Origin: Effrenium voratum
Lineage: Eukaryota > Sar > Dinophyceae > Suessiales > Symbiodiniaceae
Direction of reading: 5' to 3'
DNA length: 64,000 bases
Assembly: GCA_963377175.1 (NCBI GenBank)
Contig: CAUJNA010003290.1
Span: 427,480-491,479 of the forward strand
Position numbers and translations under genes: made by a program. Of this stretch, positions 42,356-54,024 are shown in pieces. The notes beneath the pieces were generated by a model that ran no database searches, was not told the origin of the DNA, and was given only the letters and a program-made list of their open reading frames with translations. The stretch's first letter is position 1. Each line of letters opens with the position of its first letter.

Positions 42356-42904
42356 TGAAACTTGGTTGCTGCTGACCCCTCTGCAAAAAGTTTAACTTGT
42401 TGTGGCTGTAATGGAAAACCCCTTGATTTCCCAAAAAGCTGAAGTCTAAAGATCCAACCCAATAGCAGCCAAGAAAAAGTGTGTTTGTTCCTCTTTGCGC
42501 TTTGAAACCACAAGAAAGACTGGTGTCCGCAGGAGAAAACCATCGACCCATGCGTCAACCACAAAAAGTGGTGGCCTTCTGTTTGCTTTCCCTTTGAACC
42601 CACCTGACAAGCACACCTTGAAACACATCCATGTGAACAGCGGGGGCCCTCGTTTCCATCATCCACCTGTGGCACTGCAACATGTTCTGACCATTGGCCG
42701 GCGCACCGGTGGTGAATCATGCAAAGCCATCTTTGCAAGTCCAGCCGGCAAGCATGGCGCAATAGCGCATGAATTCGTACCGTAGGGGCCAAAGAGAGGA
42801 ACCTGTCGGCCCCGTGGCTTTATGAGAAAACATCACCCCCTAAGTCGCAGGCGAAAGGGAAACAGCCAAACAACAATTTCTGGCTTTGATAACCCTGCGC
42901 TGCC

Positions 42905-43015
42905 CTCAGATCCCCCGCCAAAAGCTTAACTTTTAGTGGGTTAAATGGAAACTACCAAGCACCAAAAGGCTAAAAAAGGCTAAGGAACCGGATGGCCGGG
43001 AGCCAAGAAATTTCG
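42905..43015. repeat. CTAAAAGTTTAACTTTTAG repeat family
   Basis: CAGATCCCCCGC, AAAAGCTTAACTTTTAGTGG and AAGGCTAAGGAACCGGATGG occur in the same order at about 55515-55620. Partial copies occur at 14610-14700, 38110, 39780 and 59520. The AAGTTTAACTTTTAGTGG part is nearly self-complementary. A GC-rich island follows at 43020-43260 with no clear frame. Confidence 0.6.
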
Positions 43016-43284
43016 GGACCAGCCACAAGAACCCCCCTGGAGTCCAGCGGCGAGTGTCCGGGCCGCCGGCTTGGTGGTGTTCAGCTTTTCCCCCGGGTGG
43101 CGGCACTGCCACGCATCCTCCGGACCCGCAGACCCGCAGACCCGGAGGCAAGATTTAATTTTTTCTCGGAGCCTGGAGAGTGGGAGCAACCAAAAAAAGG
43201 CTTACAGTGGTTGCACAACGGAAGTGGAGAACTTCCTCCGATGTTTCTTCGTCCAGTATCATTTGCAGCCGACAACAGGTGTGC

Positions 43285-43509
43285 GTACATTTGCTGAACC
43301 TGGAAAAAATAGACATATTTCCAGTTATAATATATTCCCTTTAAACCAACAAGGGAACAAATCATAAACAAATGGAAGTGTAGGAGATCGTTTTTCTTCC
43401 GTTTGCTTAAGCCGCCTGGACAAAAATGAAACTACTTCCAATAGTGAAATCGATTCCCTTTGAAACCAACAGGGCAAAATAAACAATATTCATTTCAGCA
43501 AATGGAAGC
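43285..43509 (-). mobile_element. Two adjacent family C elements, C3 and C4
   Basis: C3 (about 43285-43379) and C4 (43396-43509) lie head to tail in the same orientation. C4 has clear ends CTTCCGTTTGCTTAAG and GCAAATGGAAG. Both have a T-rich ATTTTTTCCAG/G- or TTTTTGTCCAG/G-like acceptor on the minus strand. A lone end, CTAAGCAAATGGAAG, lies at 43588-43602. Confidence 0.75.
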
Positions 43510-43611
43510 AAGGGTGCGGGTCACTGTACATCTACGCCCAAATACTTACCTCTCACTGTCGCCTCACATGTAGCGAGCACGCTTCGCCTAAGCAAATGGA
43601 AGTGTTCAAAG

Positions 43612-43690
43612 GAAAGCTGTCTTGGAGCTGCTCTAGCTCCTTCGACTCGATGGCCAGGACTTGCAATTCGACTCTTTTGGCTGGCGGCGA
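43612..43690 (-). CDS. Exon-like island (coiled coil)
   Basis: The minus strand reads PPAKRVELQVLAIESKELEQ and then LQDSF, a typical coiled coil. A lone family C end lies about 10 bases downstream on this strand. Splice edges are not certain. Confidence 0.45.
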
Positions 43691-43772
43691 TGGAACAAGT
43701 GAGAAATGGACAAACGTGGCTTCAACAACCAGCAAGTCTTAAAAAAGGAAGAAGAAGAAAACAACGAGTGAA

Positions 43773-43942
43773 ATGGCCATGGGTGAAAAGCCAAAGCGGT
43801 TAGACCCCAGTGAAAACCATCCCAATAGCCCCCAGTGAACATCCGATTCAATCCAACCACTAAAATAGGCTCCAAAATGGGTGGTGAATTCACCCAATCC
43901 CCAAAATGGGATCCCATTGGTTTTGACAACCACAGCCAAATG
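43773..43942. mobile_element. Family D TIR element, copy D7
   Basis: It contains GGTGGTGAATTCACC and CCAAAATGGGATCCC, shared with D9 and D10. The ends GGCCATGGGTGAAAAG and TTTTGACAACCACAGCC are eroded inverted repeats. Confidence 0.65.
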
Positions 43943-46480
43943 GGCAAACGTGGCTTCGACAACCAACACCTGACAGCAAGTCTTAAAAAAAAGAAACGGA
44001 ACATAAGCAGTACCCAGTTCGACGTGCGGCAGGTTGGCTCAATGCAAGCGCCAACGCCCTGAATGTCCTTGATGGTACTGATGTTCATGCCCTCATATGC
44101 CTCACGGGCATATCCACTCCAATTTCAGTTTCTTCCCATCGTATGTTCCTGGTATTGTGCAACAAGTGTCATACATTGGCTTCGTCAAGGTCGTGGTTTT
44201 TTTGAGGAACCGGAACTATTTCATCTGCACCTAGTGTCATACATTCGCTTGCATTTGTCAAGGTCACCTATACATTGGCTGGCCAATTCAGAGGTCGACC
44301 ATGCCTCATAACCCCAAGTAAAATTGCTCATGGCTCGACTCCAAAACATTCCAGAGTCCGACCCCTCTTTGCACCTTTTTGACCCTGGGACTCAGACATC
44401 CCCCAAGTATTTGTGTTCAATCGTGTTTTGCTCATGCGTTTTGCACATGTGTTTGCAGTTATTTGCAATTCTGCCAGTTGTCCTCTTGTCTGGTAGTTTG
44501 CACCCATAAAGTGATCAGGGCTCCTGCATTTCTGTTCGGGGGCCAGCATGAAAAGCGCAAGAAAACATATTTTGGCTTCAGCGGTCTTGGGGCGGTACCC
44601 GAACCCCCCCCACCTCCCCGACAATAAATATTTGAAGAATATGGTTTTCATCTCGGCAGCTCATATCTGCTGCCTGAAACACCGAGTCAATGTGCACCGC
44701 CACTACGACTAATACCCCACACTCAGTGGGAAATAGCCAGGGCCCTTTGCTCGGGTTTTCCCCAAAGCCTTCAGAAATCCCAGAGCCCTCCTTTTGAACC
44801 CTCCCCTCTTCCGGCCCCAGACCTTGTCGCCCTCGCCTTGGGCAGAGACCCCAAACCTTGCAGCTGGGGAAAAATGGAGTGCCCACTGGTGGCCACGCCT
44901 CAGAGATGAGCGCCCGGAGGTCTTCCTGACATGTCACAAGCACATGGCCGTGGATCAGGAAAGCACCAAACAAATCATGGAGCTTGCTATGAACTCATGG
45001 GTGGAAGCTCCTCATCAGGTGCATGCTGAAAGATTCTGGAGCTCATGAATAGGTGCGTTTTGAAAAGACTCCCACAGGACACCTACGCGTTGGTGCTGGG
45101 TCAAGTGTGGCGTCCCTTTGCATAACCTCCATGTGCTAGAGTCCCCTGAAAAACAACAAGTCCAGTAATGATGGATTCCCTTTAAAACCAAAGAGAAAAT
45201 CACACATATTCTTAATCAAATGCACGATAAAGAGAAAACCCCGCAAAGGGCAAAGGCTATGTGGATCGGGTCCTGGCATTTGACAGACTGTCAACATGAA
45301 GTAGCCACGGAAATGGACAGCGAAGGCGAATTTCTGTCATGTGATACGTCTACAAGGGGTCCGCAAATATCAACCATATGGGTGTGTCGTTGTTTAGGGG
45401 ACCCATTGAAATGGTGGTTTGTCCTTTAGGTTTCCCTTTAAAACCACCAAAAAGGGGGTACCAACTCTCAAAAATACCAGCCACCCATATACTTTCTTTT
45501 CGTCCGGCCTGTCATTTTGACGCCCTTGGGAACCAACCCAATGGGCGTTTACCTCGCCTGGGTTTGTCTCAATGAAGCTCTAAGGAACAACACCAACCAT
45601 ACATATGGGTCTGTTGTTCTTTCGAGGGTACTGCTTTTGTGAGGGGAACCCATGAGGAAAACCTCATTGTTTGTGCTACTTGAAGAATAAACAACAAATG
45701 GGGGGGGGAGGGGTATTCAAAGGCTGTATGCATCATCCACAGTGCCACATGGTGGTTTGTAGGGCCCCTCTTACAGGCACGAGAGAATGAAGTTGGCCAG
45801 TCACATACCGCCATAAAAACATCGCCGATGTCAGGAACGCGTTTGACCTGCATTGTCGATATATGAGTTACAACTAGTTCCAAATTCGTAATTATTAAAT
45901 AGCATTTGCAGTGCTTGAAACCATTGTACTCTCACGACGCCGATTGACAGTCAAAGTTTGCCAACAGATCAGCGCAGTCCTTGATGTTGTTCGGCAGCTC
46001 AAACTGAAACCTGAAACGCATCGCCAAGCAACGACTAGCTATCTTCGACGCCCACAAAAAGCTCATGTCTAGATAAATCCCTCTCATGCCGCCTTAATCC
46101 CAGAAATCTGCCCTCTCACAACGAAACTAATCTTGAAGTGGCTTTCACAAAACACAAGGCACTAGGAAAGTTGTCAAAGCCTTCGCGCATTCACCGTTGC
46201 GCAGGGGGCGTTCCATCCCATCCAATGGATTGTCTTATACGTGTCGAACATCATGCGGTGAACCCCCAGCCATGTCTCGTCGCTCTGCTCCGGCGTCTGT
46301 CAAGGTCAGGCATGCCCCCAAAAAACGCGCCAAAGCGAATCTCCACTTTTCGATCAGAGAAAACCGATCATGTCTTTGGGGATGGATCCATCGCGAATTC
46401 CTCTGGGTCTCCTCGGTTGCATTCCCAAACCAAGGCGAAGGGCAGTCCAGTTTGCAGGGACACCTTGACCCCCGTCCTGC
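43943..46480. other. Intergenic or intronic DNA
   Basis: I see no gene. A family C copy, C5, lies at 45126-45223. A GGGTGTGTC...ACCACC repeat of the family E type lies at 45380-45470. The stretch at 44770-44870 (GAACCCTCCCC, GCAGAGACCCCAAA) resembles 38770-38830 and 55060-55190, a further dispersed repeat. Confidence 0.4.
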
Positions 46481-46587
46481 AAATACCAACCTTTTTTGGG
46501 AGGTAACATTTCAATCCTTGACTAAAAAAAGGAGACGTTTCCCATGGAAACCCAGGGTTTCTAAAACATACCCCCCCCCCCACGAAA

Positions 46588-46626
<39 letters not shown>

Positions 46627-46912
46627 GTATGATGGCAACCCACGAAAATTCGTGTCCCATGGAAAACCAGGGTTTCCAAAAACATACCCCAAAAAACAGC
46701 GGGTCTTTAACTTCTTTGGAGGTATCATGGCAATCCAAAGAAAATCATACCCCCCAAAACATACCCCCAAAAACCTACCCCACACACCAACATATTATCA
46801 GGGTTCCCAACACATACCTCCCCAAAAAAGGCGGGTCCTTAAACCCTTTCCGGAGGTATCATGGCAATCAAAACACACACCCCCTCACCCCCCCCAAAAA
46901 AAAAACGGCGGG
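46480..46912. repeat. Family B-like fragments and (TAA)n run
   Basis: Three partial units containing GGTATCATGGCAATC or a similar core, and CCCATGGAAACCCAGGGTTT-type sequence, stand in tandem. A (TAA)n run lies at 46588-46625. The interrupting runs of C and A are low complexity. Confidence 0.6.
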
Positions 46913-46914
46913 TC

Positions 46915-47058
46915 TTTGGCGGGGCGTCTCTCGGATCTGGGCTCCCGCGGCTTCTCCGAAGACACCGGCGCCACGCGCATCACGCGGCCATGCAGCTCGA
47001 TCTTGTCGCACCTGGATCCCATCGGCTGGGCTCCGCTGGGCGCCGTGGCGTCCATTTC
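46915..47058 (-). CDS. Exon-like island starting inside A8 end
   Basis: The minus strand reads DLEMDATAPSGAQPMGSRCD, KIELHGRVMRVAPVSSEKPR and EPRSERRPAKD. The frame opens exactly at the acceptor-like CTGGAG/GACC in the terminus of family A copy A8. If used, the TIR element supplies the 3' splice site and the first codons. The mixed charged and hydrophobic pattern looks like real protein, but I do not recognise a family. Confidence 0.5.
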
Positions 47059-47176
47059 AAGGTCCTCCAGATTTGAGAGGTTAGAATAAGGGTACCGTTT
47101 CTTTTTTCTGGTTGGTCTATTTTAGTAGGGGAACCCTCCCCAAAGAAAGGGTAAAAGGGCACTACTGGGTTACCTA
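47059..47176 (-). mobile_element. Family A TIR element, copy A8
   Basis: Ends are AGGTCCTCCAG and GGTTACCTA. On the minus strand TTCTAACCTCTCAAATCTGG followed by AG leads straight into the exon-like frame at 46915-47058. Confidence 0.8.
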
Positions 47177-47282
47177 GATTTGGTTGAGACCCCTGGAAAA
47201 AATGATGAAACAAATCCAGTGGTGATAGATTCCCTTTAAAACCAACACGGGAAACTAGAAGTCATTCTTAAGCAAATGGAAG
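47177..47282 (-). mobile_element. Family C TIR element, copy C6
   Basis: It touches A8. It ends CTTAAGCAAATGGAAG; the left terminus is diverged (GATTTGGTTGAGACCCCTGG). The minus strand has CATTTTTTCCAG/GGG. Confidence 0.75.
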
Positions 47283-47871
47283 TTTTGAGGGTAACGAGGA
47301 CGAAATCTTCGGTATCCAGATCCGTTCAAGAGGATCGTGATCTTTTTTGGGCCGAAAAAAGCATTGAGAGAGCGGCTACAGGAGTTGAAGTGTAGGCATT
47401 TGTGGCTGTGAAGGGGGGAAGTTCCATGATAGGCCAAGGATTCACTCGACTTGCTAGATCAAACTGGCAAAGCTTGAGGCCTCCATAAAGTCTCAGAGCA
47501 TTCGCATTTTTTCCCAAACGCGCCAAATGGGGGCCAAAACATATCTATCCCCGGTTTCCTTTCCCGGATGTTAAAGCCTGTATGCTGGTTGGGGTCCTTG
47601 ACGACACCCTCAAGGCAAACACCAGAAGTGTTATGGCTCGTAAGTCACCAATCGGACTTTCTGGGCTCGGAGGCACAAGGGGTTCAACCCCGGAGGCACG
47701 GTGGTTTGAAAACAAAATGGATTCAACCCACCCTCCGACTACTGCCCAGGGGGCAGTAGATAGAACATAGAACTTTCCCAAAAACAAGACCGTAGATAGA
47801 AAAACTACTCTTAATCATTCTATGTGGAGGGTGCTGGAAAATGATGCGAACCAAACTGAAACTACTAAGAC

Positions 47872-48020
47872 TCATCTTTTGCGACCGAAGCAACAAGGAC
47901 TTGAGTTCTTCCCTCTCAGCCGCGTGCTGCTTCACAGCAGCCTCTGCAGCTTGCGGAGATGCGAACCTCAGGCGTGACTCGGTAAGTTGAGTCAACTTCG
48001 CCTCCCTGCCACCTGGCAAT
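47872..48020 (-). CDS. Exon-like island (coiled coil)
   Basis: The minus strand reads REAKLTQLTESRLRFASPQA and then AEAAVKQHAAEREELKSLLL, a long amphipathic helix. GTGGCAG/GGAGG may be the acceptor; the donor could be a GA type at AAAA/GATGAG. It is one of the clearest coiled-coil islands. Confidence 0.5.
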
Positions 48021-48111
48021 CCCTGGAAGACTCGTCCTCTCCATGCTGTGGTCAAAACGAACCTTTTTGCAGAGGGGTCAATGGCAACAAAGTATACTTT
48101 ATGTATATTTG

Positions 48112-48239
48112 GGCATGGGTCAAAATAACGAAGACAAAAAAAAGGGAAAAACAAACAGGGGACCGCAGGTTTTAGTGCAGGGCAACCCATTTGGCAGGGC
48201 AACCCATTTTGGGTACATCATTTTGACCCACAGCCATGT
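48112..48239. mobile_element. Family D TIR element, copy D8
   Basis: The ends GGCATGGGTCAAAAT and ATTTTGACCCACAGCCATG are inverted repeats. GGCAACCCATTTTGG is shared with D5. Confidence 0.7.
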
Positions 48240-50430
48240 AGATAGACGCAATCCTGCACCACTTTGAAACTTGAAACCAGTGTGGGTTGATATTTGCAGG
48301 GGAATCACACAACCAGCCTGCCTTAGTTGGTGTAGGATTTCGTCCATCCACAGTATGTCAGTGCGGGAAGGGTACCACCACTGCACGGCTGCAGAAAACG
48401 ATCGGGGGGCTACTTGCTGAGTGAAACTCACAAAGGCTCCCGGTCAGTGTCCCTGAGACAGGCATTGTTGGTGCGCGATGCAACGTGCATGTTTATTGAG
48501 GCATAGTCACAAGCCGGCATTAGATGAACATACCCAAAACCATGTAAAGAAACACCATGCCCACGCAGATTTACGGTTGCAACTATCTCCTATTTATAAA
48601 TGGACTACTACCTGGGATTAATTGGCCGTGCTTCAATTTACATTCAAGTTGTTGCTGTCGAAGATTGTCTGACATCCAGCCGCGATTTCGTCGCGTGGCA
48701 AAGCCTGGACTATGACTGGCAGGAAGCAAACGGCAAAACAAACACAAGTACATCATCACTTGGACATGCTCTGGCTGTTGGCGCGTCCCTGTCTCTACAT
48801 TGGCCCTTCGCTGCTCATGGTGCCTGGAAGGAAACCCAGAAACCCATCCAACGCAATGCCCTGCACGGGACCGGAATTCGCTCGCATGAGATCATACTTA
48901 CTGTGACAACTTCTCATTTGCCGGGAAATCTACGAGCGCTTGCAACTGAATTGATTAAAAACTTTGGAAACATATGAGCGCATCTAAATTGGTGACCCCT
49001 CACCCATCGACCAACAATCTCGAACTGTAGTCGAAACACCCACATGTGCTGTGTGTTGTTTCGGAAGGCTCAAGACAAACTCGCCTCACCAAAACTGCCC
49101 AACTCTTCAAAAGGGCGTCCACCTTAACTATTCTCACCTGCTGAGTGGATGGCCCAAAACAAGTCGAAACACTTTATATTTGCAACTAAAATGGTCCAAA
49201 CCCAAAAAGCTTAAAGTTCATGAACTCAGGGAGTGAGTCAAATTATTTGAATGGAAACGCACAAAATATGCGAACAGGAAACATGGGCCAAATTGATTGT
49301 CGACTCTGGCTTCCAAACGCAAGGGCAAGACTGGCAGACGTGTCGGACTGCTTTAGACCGAACGCCCAACAACTGTACACTAGGAAAACGGAACCACCCC
49401 CCACAACACAAAAAACAAAACACAGACACTGACACCTGGCGGAAAGCGGACCCCCCCCCAAAGAAAAAACAAAAACAAAAAAAAACATACACGGACGGCG
49501 GTGAAAATTTGGACCTCCACCCGTGACCCGTCTGACGCACAGGTCGCGGTGTTTGTTCTTTTTTTCTGCCACGGAACTGCACGTGGCCGTAGCCCAGGGC
49601 TTTGGTGGTCACCTCGGGAAGCTCAACCAAACCATCTGGAGCCCCAAGAAGCACCAAAACCATAGAGGAACCCTAGAAGAAACCACTTCAGGCAGCTTGA
49701 CCATGGAGCTTAAACAGTATGCGCAAAACACCCGAATCCAAGCCCTGGATTGTCCGCGTGGACTTTGTTTTGTTTCACTTCACCCGAATCCAAGCCCTGG
49801 CATATCATTGAAAGACAAGCACGAAACCATAGAAGAACCCTAGAAGGGACCATTTCAGGTAGCTTCACCACGGAGGGTCGCTTAAACAATATGCGTTTCA
49901 CCATAGAGGAACTCTCCCGCCAAAGGAAGCTGACGAGAAACAGTGTTGGAAGACTGCCTTTCGGGGCAAGCTTCCTACAGTGCACTTCCATGATCGTATG
50001 AATTGGTTGGATTGGCGCAGATCTTTTGCATGGAGACTTGCGTCATAGACCTTCATTATGTGATTATACATGTCTAACCAAAACCAATCAAGGATTAGCG
50101 ATCCTTCTTAAACTGGCCAGGAGTTCGGATGCTGTCCATGTGCCCTGCTCCACTTTGGTATACGGACATGTCAACCTGGGAATCTAGAACTGCAAGAGCT
50201 GCTCAAGTGACTTCGTGTCTGTTTTCCTAAAAGGCATGACTAGATAACAAAAAAAACCTTTGCGCCCTATGACAAGGATCTCGTGCTCCAAGGTAAGTCT
50301 GCCTGCCAACAAACTGATCTTCACCAAACCTCAGGAAGTGAGCCGGGCGTTTCTTTGCACGGGGTCAAACCATCAGACGTTGCTCAAGCCTGGTGACCTG
50401 GGGAAGCGAGTCATTCATCTCTACTTGGTG
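48240..50430. other. Intergenic or intronic DNA
   Basis: I see no supported gene. Around 49380-49490 runs of A and C dominate. A short segment with CCGAATCCAAGCCCTGG is repeated at about 49733 and 49784. Near 49680 and 49850 two related stretches contain GAAACCA and TCAGGTAGCTT-like sequence. Confidence 0.4.
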
Positions 50431-50540
50431 GTCTGGAGTTCGGTGGCTTAGTGGTGCTCCGTTTTTTCCCCATTTATCCTCCGGAACCAGGGGTTCAAAT
50501 CCAAATCCAAAGCACCAATCCAAAGCACCGGGGTGGTCAC
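50425..50540 (+). mobile_element. tRNA-derived SINE, copy 3
   Basis: The A box TGGCTTAGTGG (50444-50454) matches the RNA polymerase III consensus. The B box GGTTCAAATCC (50492-50502) differs from it at one position. The 48-base spacing is normal for tRNA-type promoters. The start TTGGTGGTCTGGAGTTCGG matches the other two copies. Confidence 0.7.
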
Positions 50541-51084
50541 CACCAAAAAATGGACCGCAGGCTTTGGGGTGTTTCTCTCCATTTCCCCGAGTTCTAGCCC
50601 ATTTTGAAGTTACCCCCCCCATGTTTGACCACCAGCGCCATCTTCTTCCCGGCCTTGTCTCGGTTGAGCCTCAGCCCTTTGATGTCACCCGCCGGCTCCA
50701 GCCAGCCTCTGATCTCCTCCTCCTTCGCCTGGCTCGTGCCCAGGGCCTGTCTTCGCGTTTGGCCTCGAGTCCACCTTACAACCCAACCAGTGGTTGGTCA
50801 ACATGGGGGTGGTCTGTCCTTTTGGGAGAAGAGAAAACGATTATGGGCTTTGCCGGTCAATGGATGGAAGAACACCAAGGTCTAAAGTAGAGCCCATCGA
50901 ATTTTAAGCAAACTGATGGATCAAAAGGACACCTATGATGGAACCCAAATGGAGGGTCCTGGACCATCTAGGGACCAAGCTCTACGTTTAGAGATGCGAC
51001 CACATCTCCGCCAACGCCCGTAAGTTGCCCCATACACAACTCCAAACTCTACATGCTTGTCAAACTTGAGAAGCCCTTCAGCTT

Positions 51085-51590
51085 GAACCCATCCAACAAC
51101 CAACAACACAACAGCCCAACAGCAACAGCCCAGCAGCTGAACCGCCCAACAACCCAACAGCCCTTGACCCACTGAAAAACCTAAAGCCTAAGCTCCTTGA
51201 CCTGCAGAACTGGACTTGTCATGGCCCTTGGGACATGGCCAACATTACTCCATGCATCTGCCGTCCAAGGGATGCAATTTCGATTGCTTCAGAAAGCTAT
51301 TCATACTATGCACACATGTAGCAGAGTAGCTGTCAATATATATATATATATATGTATATATAATATAATTATATACGTACACATATGTGTGCTTGAACAA
51401 ATGTAAGCTTCATACATGTATGATGTGGATGTACACATATTCTATACACGTACGTGTGTCTGTGCATGCACATGCTACATTTGTAAGTGCTATGTTGCAA
51501 ATCGTGTGCATCGTTTTTTTTTCTACGCATATATATATATATGTACATATATGTATTATGTGTATATATATAATATGTTTTATGTGTGTG
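51085..51590. repeat. CAACAGCCC-rich and TA-rich low complexity
   Basis: CCAACAGCCC-like units fill about 51085-51170. (TA)n runs lie at about 51338-51375 and 51527-51580. No gene is apparent. Confidence 0.7.
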
Positions 51591-51629
51591 TTGTTGATAT
51601 TTCTTTCACAAAACACATTAGCTGCCTTT

Positions 51630-51715
51630 GTGCCTGGCAACCGCATTCCCGCGTTGCGAAACAAACGAGCCTTGAAGGGCAAGTTGGTGATGAACACCGA
51701 GCGGGCCTTGGCAGC
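51630..51715 (-). CDS. Exon-like island resembling an RRM start
   Basis: On the minus strand GTGCTTTGCTCAG is a good acceptor. It is followed by AAKARSVFITNLPFKARLFR and NAGMRLPG. SVFITNLPF fits the RNP2 motif of RNA-recognition domains, in which a short beta strand is followed by N-L-P. CCAG/GCACAAAG could be a GC-type donor. The plus strand is also open, so the call rests on the RNP2 resemblance and acceptor. Confidence 0.4.
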
Positions 51716-52267
51716 CTGAGCAAAGCACGGGTACTCCCGGTGGCTTGAGGCACCCTTCGCAAGGCGCATTTCTCGCAGGCGAAAACAAACCAGTAAGGGT
51801 GCCAACAAAAAAACAGCTTGGGAACGGGTAGAAGGGAAGGGGATGGGATCACCACCAAACAAGTCCACTATAGGGACGATTGCAGGTTGGCTTCATCTGA
51901 AGCTGGCCTCACGTGACAGGCCCAACCTGGAACACTAATGAGGTCAAAAGGTCGATTCACTTCGGAAAACTGAAGTGATCTGGCTTATACGAGGTGCTCT
52001 TATGGCAAAGCAGGAACACCACCCCGTTCCAAGTCAACCAGGGTGTTGGGCCACAAGGGATGCAGAGCTTGCCCAAACATCCAGTTTGTCAACGCCAACC
52101 AGCACCGCTCAGGCGAATTCTGGACAAATCGAACTCCAACCAAATATGTGTATCCAACAAAGGGCCCTTTTTGAACCGTGTGTAAAGGGGAGACCATCAG
52201 GGTACCAGCGGATATGTTCCATGTTTAGATATCTGCCTCCTTAACAGCAAACACATATCTATATCAG

Positions 52268-52394
52268 GCCATGGCTCAAACTCCAAATCGTACCCCCAGT
52301 GAACATCCCAATCCAACCACTAAAATAGGTTCTAAAATGAGGAATTCACCTACCCAAAAATGGGATCCCAAAACGGTTTTGACCCATAGCCATA
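52268..52394. mobile_element. Family D TIR element, copy D9
   Basis: The left end GCCATGGCTCAAACTCC and right end GGTTTTGACCCATAGCCA are inverted repeats. It shares ATCGTACCCCCAGTGAACAT with D3. Confidence 0.7.
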
Positions 52395-52578
52395 TGTAAG
52401 CCCTGTTAATTTCTTGTTGTCTACTTCATCTGGTACAACCATGTAACAGCAAACACACATATCCATATACGTATATATAAATATATATATATATGTTTTG
52501 CGGAGAGTCTGGCCGGACAGGCCGGACAAACGCACCGAAGCTGCGGTGAAATGACTGAACTCCAAACACATGCCATGT

Positions 52579-52750
52579 CTTCCAATTGCTCCAGTGCCCT
52601 GGAAAACATCAAATACTTCCAGTAGTTCCCGGAAAAAAAAAAGGAAAATACAGTACATAGTATTGGGAAAACAACTAAAAACAACTTCTAGTAGTTTCCT
52701 GCTAAAATCAACAGGGGAGAATACAGTACATAGTCTTAGGCAACTGGAAG
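52579..52750 (-). mobile_element. Family C element, copy C7, with duplicated interior
   Basis: It starts CTTCCAATTGCTCCAG and ends CTTAGGCAACTGGAAG. The interior block with ACAGTACATAGT is present twice, so the element is a partial dimer. The minus strand has GATGTTTTCCAG/GGC. Confidence 0.7.
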
Positions 52751-53934
52751 CTATCCGGCGCGGGAACCTAAAACAAGGAAGCTCTTGTCAGCTACCGCAA
52801 GTTCCCATAATCAAGAGGAAGCCGTCACGGCCTGTTCTGCAGCTTGTGCCTACTTGATTCATTGAGCGCCAAACTGTTCGCATGCCCCTGCAAAAAGGAA
52901 AAAAAGCGCTCGTCGCATGACCAATCTGTCAGGCAAATAATGGGCTTTCCTACCATTCACATGCACACTATTTGTCTCATTGTTCTGATATTTGCCCCAG
53001 TACACGACTCGAAGACCGCCATGGGCCGACCAAAAATCGAAAGTAAGGGTGTCTGCTTTTTTAAAGCCCACTTCCGGACAATCTGCAGGAAGTGACAAAA
53101 GACCATAATTTACAATATGTCCCGCGCTCATTTCTGAATGTGTATACATGGCTTGATCACCCGCACCTCCAACCTCAAGCAGTGAACATCTCTGTCCCTG
53201 CCTCTGCAACTCGTGCCTCAGCCGGAAATTGCGTAGAATTTCGAGTGAAGGTGCTTGGAAATCATTCGTTAACTCTGCCTGGGAAGGTTGTAGTTGCCGA
53301 CTCACTATGGTTGCATGATTGTCCAGGAAGGACGTGGACAAGTCAATCAGCATGAATGATACGCCAACATGAGACTCGGAATCAAACACGATTGGTCTGT
53401 TTGTACATCGACACACACACACAGAAACAGAACACACGCAAGTGCAAATGAAGGTCAAGACGCGAATTGGGAGCGCTTCTTACACAAAGCAAACACATTT
53501 GGTGAGTCTAACCACGCTGACACAGGCCTTCAACTTATGGCTACTCATACACCCACATGCACTCTCCCTGCTTCCTTCAGTCAGGGATGACTATGCTTTG
53601 GCATTGGACCCAACGAAAACAGCTCGGTTCGACACATGACCGCTGAATTTCGGGGATGGAATTGGACAGGCTTCGGGGGATGTACCCTGCCAGCTTCCAT
53701 GATTCAAGTGAAGGGAGGGGATTCTTTCAAATGGTTCATCAAGAGACCTCCGCGAATAGGACGCAATTGGATTGCCATTGGCGGGGGTCGTGGCACCTGG
53801 CGTTTTTGTCGGATCGCGCGGTGGACAAGCTGTCAGCTGCGCCTGAAATTCGAGGCTGGTGGCCTGACATTCGCGAGTTGAGCAAAGCCTCGCACTGAGA
53901 ACCCAGGGAAGTTCACAGAAAGTCATTCTATGTG

Positions 53935-54024
53935 CTTGGAGTCTCCATGACCCTTAAAAACTGGGGTCATTACTTCACATCATGGGGTCATAGACCTATT
54001 TGTAAAGGGTCGTGGAGACTCCAG
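53935..54024. mobile_element. TIR element, family G
   Basis: It begins CTTGGAGTCTCCATGACCC and ends GGGTCGTGGAGACTCCAGG, 19-base inverted ends with few mismatches. GAGAACCCAG and GGGTTCTC lie further out in inverted order. A partial relative is at 39945-39985. Confidence 0.7.

Larger units (their letters stand above)
42045..42476. repeat. Duplicated 115-bp segment around an exon-like island
   Basis: The stretch containing TGACCCCTCTGCAAAAAGTT occurs at about 42045-42165 and again, about 85 percent alike by eye, at 42362-42476. Between the copies lie a minus-strand island reading GFKNFSAALRTLEGGSKFGG (about 42170-42250) and the truncated family A copy A7 (42293-42355). Confidence 0.65.

Noticed and set aside
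47680..47710. AAGGGGTTCAACCCCGG as a tRNA B box or fourth SINE
   Set aside because: No A box at a suitable distance and no shared SINE flanks; it is a simple inverted repeat.
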